8,762 nucleotides of DNA from Anaerohalosphaeraceae bacterium. Its GTDB lineage: Bacteria; Planctomycetota; Phycisphaerae; Sedimentisphaerales; Anaerohalosphaeraceae. Where the stretch lies: contig DAOVIC010000072.1 in NCBI GenBank assembly GCA_030671565.1, positions 1 through 8,762 on the forward strand, written 5' to 3'. A program made the position numbers and the translations under genes. How positions within the stretch are numbered: the first letter of the stretch is position 1; the number at the start of each line of letters is the position of its first letter. The notes beneath the pieces were generated by a model. That model did no database searches and had not been told where the DNA came from. It worked only from the letters and a program-made list of their open reading frames with translations. Below are positions 4,987-8,762 of the stretch, one piece after another.

Positions 4987-6618
4987 TTAATTGTTAGTAT
5001 ACCCGTTGATTCCAGGCGTTTTTTTTACCTCAGCGAATGCCGGTCCTATGCTTATGCCAAGGGCCTTTAGTCTGGGATACTGAATTTTCACATTTTCATA
5101 AAATTCGTCAAACGGCAGGCGATCGCCGACGTGCCACATCTGTTCGGCCAGCGCGTATATCCTCGGAAAGGCACGCCCGTCGAGCATATCTTCGGTCAGG
5201 TTCCAGTCGGTCCACAGGCAAGTGCCCATACCCAGTACGAGCTTTTTCTGTTTATCCGTAAGCTCATTCAGGTCGCAGGGATTTTTTTCGTATGCCATTT
5301 GAATGTCGAATGTTCGGTTGCCTTTGTATTTACGCCAAGGAGAGACGGGAAAATTGAGATAAGTATAGTAATTTGTTCCGCAGATAATTTTCGTGTTGCG
5401 TTTCATCGCTTCCTTGAAGGCCTTGTCTTTGTTTTTTCGCCAGTTCCACCAGTAGACCGCGACATTGTCATTCAGCGCAGGGCCCGGGTGCGTGATAACG
5501 TCGCCCCAGCAGATAGCGGTTCTGCCTTTTTCGGCAAGATGCCCGGCGATTCGGTTTGTAAAATATATCTGTAGGGCGTGAGAGTCTTTAAGGCCATGCT
5601 GCTTGATCTTCGCCTGGCAGTCCGGGCATTTGTCCCATATCTTTTTTGGCGCCTCGTCCCCGCCGATATGAATGTACTCAGACGGGAAAAGCTCGCATAC
5701 TTCATCGAAGACGTCGAAGAGAAATTTGTATGTTTCTTCGCGCCCTCCGCAGAACAGGTTCGACGAAAAGCCCATGACAGATTCGGGAGCTTTTTTCAGA
5801 CACGTCATTTCAGGATAAGCTATCAGGGCAGCTTCACTATGGCCCGGTATATCTATTTCCGGTACGACGGTGATGTGCAGCTGTTTGGCATAGGCAACTA
5901 TTTCGCGGATCTGCTCCTGTGTGTAGTAACCCTGCTGCTCGGGGCCGGTTGCGACTTTCGACCCTATCTCCGTAAGCCTGGGATATTTCTTGATCTCGAT
6001 GCGCCAGCCCTGTCCCTCGGTCAGGTGCCAGTGGAAAACGTTGATCTTCAGCATGGCCATCCAATCGAGGGCGCCTTTGATGTACTCGATCGACTGGTGT
6101 TGCCTGCCGGAATCCAGCATGAAACTTCGCCAGCCATACTTTGGTTTATCCGTGATCTTCAGGCAGTCGATCGAAACGGATTTTTCATCTGTCTTTACAG
6201 GCAGCAACTGGAGAAATGTCTGTATCCCGTAAAAGAGACCGGCAGGTTCCGCAGCGGATATTGTCACGGTGTCATGCTCTATCGCAAGCCCGTACCCTTC
6301 ACTGCCGAAATCGCCATCAGACAGCCTAAGCACGATCGCATTGCCGGCCTTTGGCTGAGAAAGCAAATGCAGCGGCATTATGCCCGGCGAATACCCCGTT
6401 ATTTCTTTTATGGAATTGCCGAGATATACAGCCTTTGCCCTTATCGCCTCGGTTTCTGGCTGAAAATATATACCGCTCCTTTCGTCAAGACTGAAAGACC
6501 CCTCGCCCGCCTCCATCGAAAAAGGCGAGGGAAGTATAGCGATATCGACATCAGCTCCCAACACCGCCGGCAGGCAAATACCGACCAGCAATATAACCGC
6601 ACCGAGCTTGTTTTGCAT
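4987..6618 (-). CDS. Secreted beta-N-acetylhexosaminidase, glycoside hydrolase family 20
   Basis: This 543-residue enzyme removes terminal beta-linked GlcNAc or GalNAc from glycans such as chitin oligomers or peptidoglycan fragments, by substrate-assisted catalysis. Residues 1-22 are a Sec signal peptide (hydrophobic core GAVILLVGICLPAVL), so it is exported to the periplasm or beyond. A GH20b-type N-terminal domain fills about 27-155 and the TIM barrel about 160-510. Key motifs are YGWRSFMLDSGRQ (R164 for substrate), NVFHWHLTEGQGWRIE (193-208) and HIGGDEAPK with the catalytic pair D321-E322. Trp-rich VYWWNW (388-393) and LWTDWN (469-473) line the pocket. I chose the start at 6618 because GGGGA lies 6 nt upstream and the signal peptide begins there. 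A start at 6636 adds six residues but has no well-spaced ribosome site. It lies 56 nt after the pilT stop. Confidence 0.95.
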   Translation of the reverse strand: MQNKLGAVILLVGICLPAVLGADVDIAILPSPFSMEAGEGSFSLDERSGIYFQPETEAIRAKAVYLGNSIKEITGYSPGIMPLHLLSQPKAGNAIVLRLSDGDFGSEGYGLAIEHDTVTISAAEPAGLFYGIQTFLQLLPVKTDEKSVSIDCLKITDKPKYGWRSFMLDSGRQHQSIEYIKGALDWMAMLKINVFHWHLTEGQGWRIEIKKYPRLTEIGSKVATGPEQQGYYTQEQIREIVAYAKQLHITVVPEIDIPGHSEAALIAYPEMTCLKKAPESVMGFSSNLFCGGREETYKFLFDVFDEVCELFPSEYIHIGGDEAPKKIWDKCPDCQAKIKQHGLKDSHALQIYFTNRIAGHLAEKGRTAICWGDVITHPGPALNDNVAVYWWNWRKNKDKAFKEAMKRNTKIICGTNYYTYLNFPVSPWRKYKGNRTFDIQMAYEKNPCDLNELTDKQKKLVLGMGTCLWTDWNLTEDMLDGRAFPRIYALAEQMWHVGDRLPFDEFYENVKIQYPRLKALGISIGPAFAEVKKTPGINGYTNN

Positions 6619-6674
6619 ACCTGTTCCCCGATACATACCCTATTTTAAAAGTCCGCACGTTGTACTGCCCGCAT

Positions 6675-7814
6675 CTAAATATCCATGCTCATCGCGTCGA
6701 CAAAACTCTTCAGATCGTTTGCCCACTTCTTCGCTTCCAGAAGATCGATCTCACCTGCTTTTACAAGCTGCGCAAGATGACGTTCCATCGTGATCATATT
6801 CTCGTCGGGCCTGTTACGGGTCTTAGTCTGCAAAGTCGAATATATCTGCTCGATCTTACCAACACGGATCAGGTTTGACGTCGCGTAGTTATTATTGAGT
6901 ACCTCCATCGCAACAACCCTGCCGTTGCCGTTCTTGCGGGGAATAAGCTTCTGGCTTATCACATAAGAAAGCCCAAGCGAAAGCTGGTTTTTAACCTCAT
7001 CCTGTCTCCCGCTCGGAAAGTAATCCAGTACACGAGTTATCGATCCCGTCACATCCCGCGTATGCAGCGTAGAGAAAACAAGGTGTCCCGTCTCCGCTGC
7101 CGTCAGCGTCATCTGCACCGTTTCCATATCGCGCATTTCACCGACGAATATCACATCCGGATCTTCACGCATCATCGATCGAAGCCCATCGCTGAACGTC
7201 CCAACGTCTCTGCCGACCTCACGTTGAGATATCATCGAGTTATTTTGCGAAAAGAGATATTCGATAGGATCCTCAAGCGTTATGATCCTGCACGCACGGT
7301 TACGGTTGATGCGCTCTATCAGCGACGCTATCGTCGTACTCTTACCCGCACCGGTTATCCCCGTAAACAAAACAAGCCCATGCTTAAGCCGAACGATGTC
7401 CTCCCACATATTATTAGGAAAACCGATCGACTCCGGTTCCGGTATATCGGTGCCCAAAGCACGTATCGCACTTACAAGCCCGTCGTTGTCATAAAAAGCG
7501 TTGATTCGATATTGAAGATTACCCTGAGCGAAGGAACAGTCCAGCGCATTATCGCGCTCAAGTGTCTCCAGACCCTTATCCCCAAGCAGGGGGTATATCA
7601 GCCCCTTCGCCATCTCCTCAGTAACAAGCCCGCCTTTCATGCGAACAAGGTCCCCGTCAATACGGTAAGCCGGCGCACTGCCTACCTTGATATGAAGATC
7701 GGATACACGCATCGCGCCGTGTTTTTCAAAGTAAGATAGCATATCGGATATGCTGAGTTTCCCACCATCATTGCCAGGATAAACCTTCGTCGTAACTGAA
7801 CACTTGTTGCCCAT
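6675..7814 (-). CDS. pilT: PilT-family type IV pilus retraction / twitching ATPase
   Basis: This 379-residue hexameric secretion-type ATPase powers pilus retraction at the inner-membrane base. Motifs run in family order: SDLHIKVGSAPAYRIDGDL (38-56) in the N-terminal domain, Walker A GITGAGKST (152-160), Asp box LEDPIEY (180-186), Walker B DPDVIFVGEMRD (218-229) and His box AETGHLVFSTLH (240-251). The C-terminal motif that reads AIRNLIRE in well-studied PilT is ATSNLIRV here (311-318), keeping NLIR but changing the first Arg and the last Glu. GAGGA lies 6 nt before the ATG. No other pilus gene is in the window, although a PilZ gene starts divergently upstream. PilU or a PilT paralogue is an alternative name. 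Confidence 0.95.
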   Translation of the reverse strand: MGNKCSVTTKVYPGNDGGKLSISDMLSYFEKHGAMRVSDLHIKVGSAPAYRIDGDLVRMKGGLVTEEMAKGLIYPLLGDKGLETLERDNALDCSFAQGNLQYRINAFYDNDGLVSAIRALGTDIPEPESIGFPNNMWEDIVRLKHGLVLFTGITGAGKSTTIASLIERINRNRACRIITLEDPIEYLFSQNNSMISQREVGRDVGTFSDGLRSMMREDPDVIFVGEMRDMETVQMTLTAAETGHLVFSTLHTRDVTGSITRVLDYFPSGRQDEVKNQLSLGLSYVISQKLIPRKNGNGRVVAMEVLNNNYATSNLIRVGKIEQIYSTLQTKTRNRPDENMITMERHLAQLVKAGEIDLLEAKKWANDLKSFVDAMSMDI

Positions 7815-8099
7815 AACAAATCCTCGAAAAAAATTAGAACGAAATCATCATACACAAAAAAGAGGAAAACTGCAAAGAATTTCAAATACGAGGGGATGTT
7901 TTAAGAATATACTCATGAATCCTAAAAAAAACTCATTTTAGGGCCTATAAAATGCCAGCCAACGGATGCCCAGACGTAATATGAAAAAAATGTTCAAATT
8001 TCCCCCTACAGTCCCTATTTTCCCTATACTTCCCAAGTTAACATTGCCGATAAGTATTTCATGGCAAATAAATCCACTAGTTTAACGGAGAACGGAATC
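7815..8099. other. Divergent intergenic region between pilT and the PilZ gene
   Basis: This 285-nt AT-rich region has no gene. It holds the pilT ribosome site and a weak pilT promoter on the left, and an AT-rich stem (CCTAAAA/TTTTAGG, 7921-7942) in the middle. Towards the PilZ gene there is a 9-nt periodic motif TCCCTATTT / TCCCTATAC (8012-8029). TATACT (8025-8030) within it could be a -10 box, but no -35 box is seen at the right distance, so PilZ expression may need an activator. Confidence 0.6.
7847..7875 (-). promoter_or_regulatory. Possible pilT promoter
   Basis: On the - strand TTGCAG (complement of 7870-7875) and TATGAT (complement of 7847-7852) are 17 nt apart, placing the start about 25 nt before the pilT ATG. 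The -10 box is good, but the -35 box matches at only three positions. Confidence 0.4.
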
Positions 8100-8417
8100 A
8101 TGGAAACTGCAGTAGTTGAACAAAGGAATGATACTAGGTCTGATTTGGCTTGGCCGATAAGTGTCTGGCTCCCTGAAGCGAGCAGATTCTTTAATGGAAA
8201 AAGTGTCAACATAAGTAAGGGTGGAGCATACATTTCACTTCCAATGACAGTTCCAATAAAGGCTGGCCATGAAATTGAGGTCAATTTTCCCAGAACAGCA
8301 GCCCTTGCCAAAGAAAAAGGCAAATACGCCCGAATCAAAAGCGGCAAGGTACTTCGTGTTGACCGTGCAGGCATCATGGACGACGCGACCATAGCAATTG
8401 CAATTCAGTTTGTCTAA
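8100..8417 (+). CDS. PilZ-domain c-di-GMP-binding protein
   Basis: This 105-residue protein is a single PilZ domain, the common receptor for the second messenger c-di-GMP. Both halves of the binding motif are intact: RxxxR as R9-N-D-T-R13, and NxSxxG as N37-I-S39-K-G-G42. The strand pattern around SVNISKGGAYISL and the end ATIAIAIQFV fit the beta barrel. There is no second domain, so it must act by binding a partner protein. I chose the ATG at 8100 because GGAG (8087-8090) lies 9 nt upstream. An in-frame ATG at 8061 would add 13 residues but lacks a ribosome site. It is divergent from pilT, which suggests a role in pilus-driven motility or attachment. Confidence 0.93.
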   Translation: METAVVEQRNDTRSDLAWPISVWLPEASRFFNGKSVNISKGGAYISLPMTVPIKAGHEIEVNFPRTAALAKEKGKYARIKSGKVLRVDRAGIMDDATIAIAIQFV

Positions 8418-8438
8418 ACCACGACGATAAATATGTTT

Positions 8439-8470
8439 ATGCCGGCAGTGTTACCAAACGCTGCCTGCAT
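8439..8470 (+). other. Strong imperfect hairpin downstream of the PilZ gene
   Basis: ATGCCGGCAGTG pairs with CGCTGCCTGCAT around loop TTACCAAA. Eleven of twelve positions pair (one G-U, one C-T mismatch), and there is weak further pairing outside. No T run follows directly, so it is more likely an mRNA-end stabiliser or RNA element than a classical terminator. Confidence 0.6.
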
Positions 8471-8612
8471 GATCTATTCTTATGATCAAACCGCCTTATT
8501 CGCCGCAAAAATGCTCCGCGAAGCAGATTTACATTATCAAATACCAAGAAACCTATACCAATCTCGCGCATTTTATGGTACTAAATACATATTGCAGTTG
8601 CGACAAAGCCTC

Positions 8613-8636
8613 CCGGTCAGAAGACCGGACGTTTTT
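8613..8636 (+). terminator. Rho-independent terminator
   Basis: CCGGTC (8613-8618) pairs perfectly with GACCGG (8623-8628) around loop AGAA. ACG and then five T (8632-8636) follow. It would end the PilZ transcript about 200 nt after its stop codon, or end a separate small RNA. Confidence 0.75.
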
Positions 8637-8701
8637 CTGTAATACCAATAAAGCACTTTGAATAACTTACAATTTAATCTTTACGAATGGCCGTAAGCTA
8701 T

Positions 8702-8722
8702 CGGCAAACGCTTTTTTTGCCG
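8702..8722 (+). other. Perfect 7-bp hairpin near the window end
   Basis: CGGCAAA (8702-8708) pairs with TTTGCCG (8716-8722) around the 7-nt loop CGCTTTT. It lies beyond the terminator, so it may belong to the leader of a gene outside the window. GTTTTT follows 10 nt later, so a weak terminator is also possible. Confidence 0.45.
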
Positions 8723-8762
8723 CAGGTGAACAGTTTTTCAGAACGCCCAATAGTAAATGATA

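Larger units (their letters stand above)
8418..8762. other. Region after the PilZ gene with three stem-loops and no convincing gene
   Basis: This 345-nt stretch holds a strong hairpin 21 nt after the PilZ stop, a good terminator near 8613-8636 and a third hairpin at 8702-8722. A 69-residue open frame (8433-8642) has no ribosome site and no recognisable domain, and runs through both of the first two structures, so I treat it as non-coding. The region may be a long 3' UTR or contain a small RNA. Confidence 0.6.

Noticed and set aside
6550..6618. Lipoprotein signal in the GH20 enzyme
   Set aside because: The only candidate Cys (C15) sits inside the hydrophobic core and is preceded by Val-Gly-Ile, which does not fit a lipobox.
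5578..6648. 356-residue open frame on the + strand opposite the GH20 gene
   Set aside because: It is antisense to a gene with full catalytic motifs; its composition is rich in Arg, Leu and Phe with no domain, as expected for a shadow frame.
7062..7739. 225-residue + strand frame opposite pilT
   Set aside because: Antisense to Walker A and B motifs of pilT; basic low-pattern composition and no ribosome site.
7921..7942. CCTAAAA/TTTTAGG stem as a terminator
   Set aside because: The stem is AT-rich, there is no T run beyond it on either strand, and no transcript needs to end there between divergent genes.
8593..8640. Resemblance to the c-di-GMP-I riboswitch (GCGACAAAGCCTCCCGG beside a PilZ gene)
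   Set aside because: The GGCAAACC segment, the GAAA tetraloop stem and the closing GGTAGC part are absent, and the hairpin is simply a terminator stem.
8433..8642. 69-residue open frame after the PilZ gene
   Set aside because: It has no ribosome site and no recognisable motif, and it runs through a strong hairpin and an intrinsic terminator.

Overview
The window looks like ordinary bacterial chromosome, probably from a Gram-negative planctomycete of the Phycisphaerae / Sedimentisphaerales type. This placement is inference. It rests on two proteins that join an MJ0042-like zinc ribbon to a multi-pass membrane domain, on a two-gene STAS / anti-sigma-kinase module, on a secreted GH20 hexosaminidase, and on a PilT ATPase beside a PilZ protein. 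No rRNA, tRNA, transposase, phage gene or CRISPR array was seen.

Left end (1-925, + strand). The C-terminal half of a LeuT-like sodium-coupled amino-acid transporter is cut by the window edge. It overlaps by ATGA a 40-residue one-helix protein that resembles the MetS-type small subunits of such transporters. A strong intrinsic terminator at 893-925 serves the opposing strand.

Second block (925-1700, - strand). An Rrf2-family regulator and a compact MazG-type nucleotide pyrophosphohydrolase form a two-gene operon that ends at that terminator. Upstream is an inverted repeat that may be an autoregulatory operator.

Third block (1880-2978, + strand). A strong sigma-70-like promoter (TTGACA, extended TG-x-TATAAT) and a leader of about 150 nt with predicted structure precede a STAS anti-anti-sigma protein and an RsbW-like HATPase. 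Together they make a partner-switching pair with no sigma factor or phosphatase in view. A 14-nt motif is shared in inverted orientation by the upstream regions of the rrf2 gene and the STAS gene.

Fourth block (2981-7814, - strand). Reading in transcription order, it holds pilT, a secreted GH20 beta-N-acetylhexosaminidase, and two tandem paralogous zinc-ribbon six-helix membrane proteins. The gaps are 49-67 nt, so co-transcription is possible but not shown. The last gene converges on the rsbW-like gene with only 2 nt between stop codons.

Right end (7815-8762). A divergent PilZ-domain gene with an intact c-di-GMP-binding motif faces pilT across a 285-nt intergenic region. It is followed by about 345 nt with no convincing gene but three clear stem-loops, one of them a good intrinsic terminator. 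The PilT/PilZ pairing suggests c-di-GMP-linked control of type IV pili. The paralogous membrane pair, the orphan partner-switching pair with its elaborate leader, and the structured RNA region at the right end are the least explained parts.
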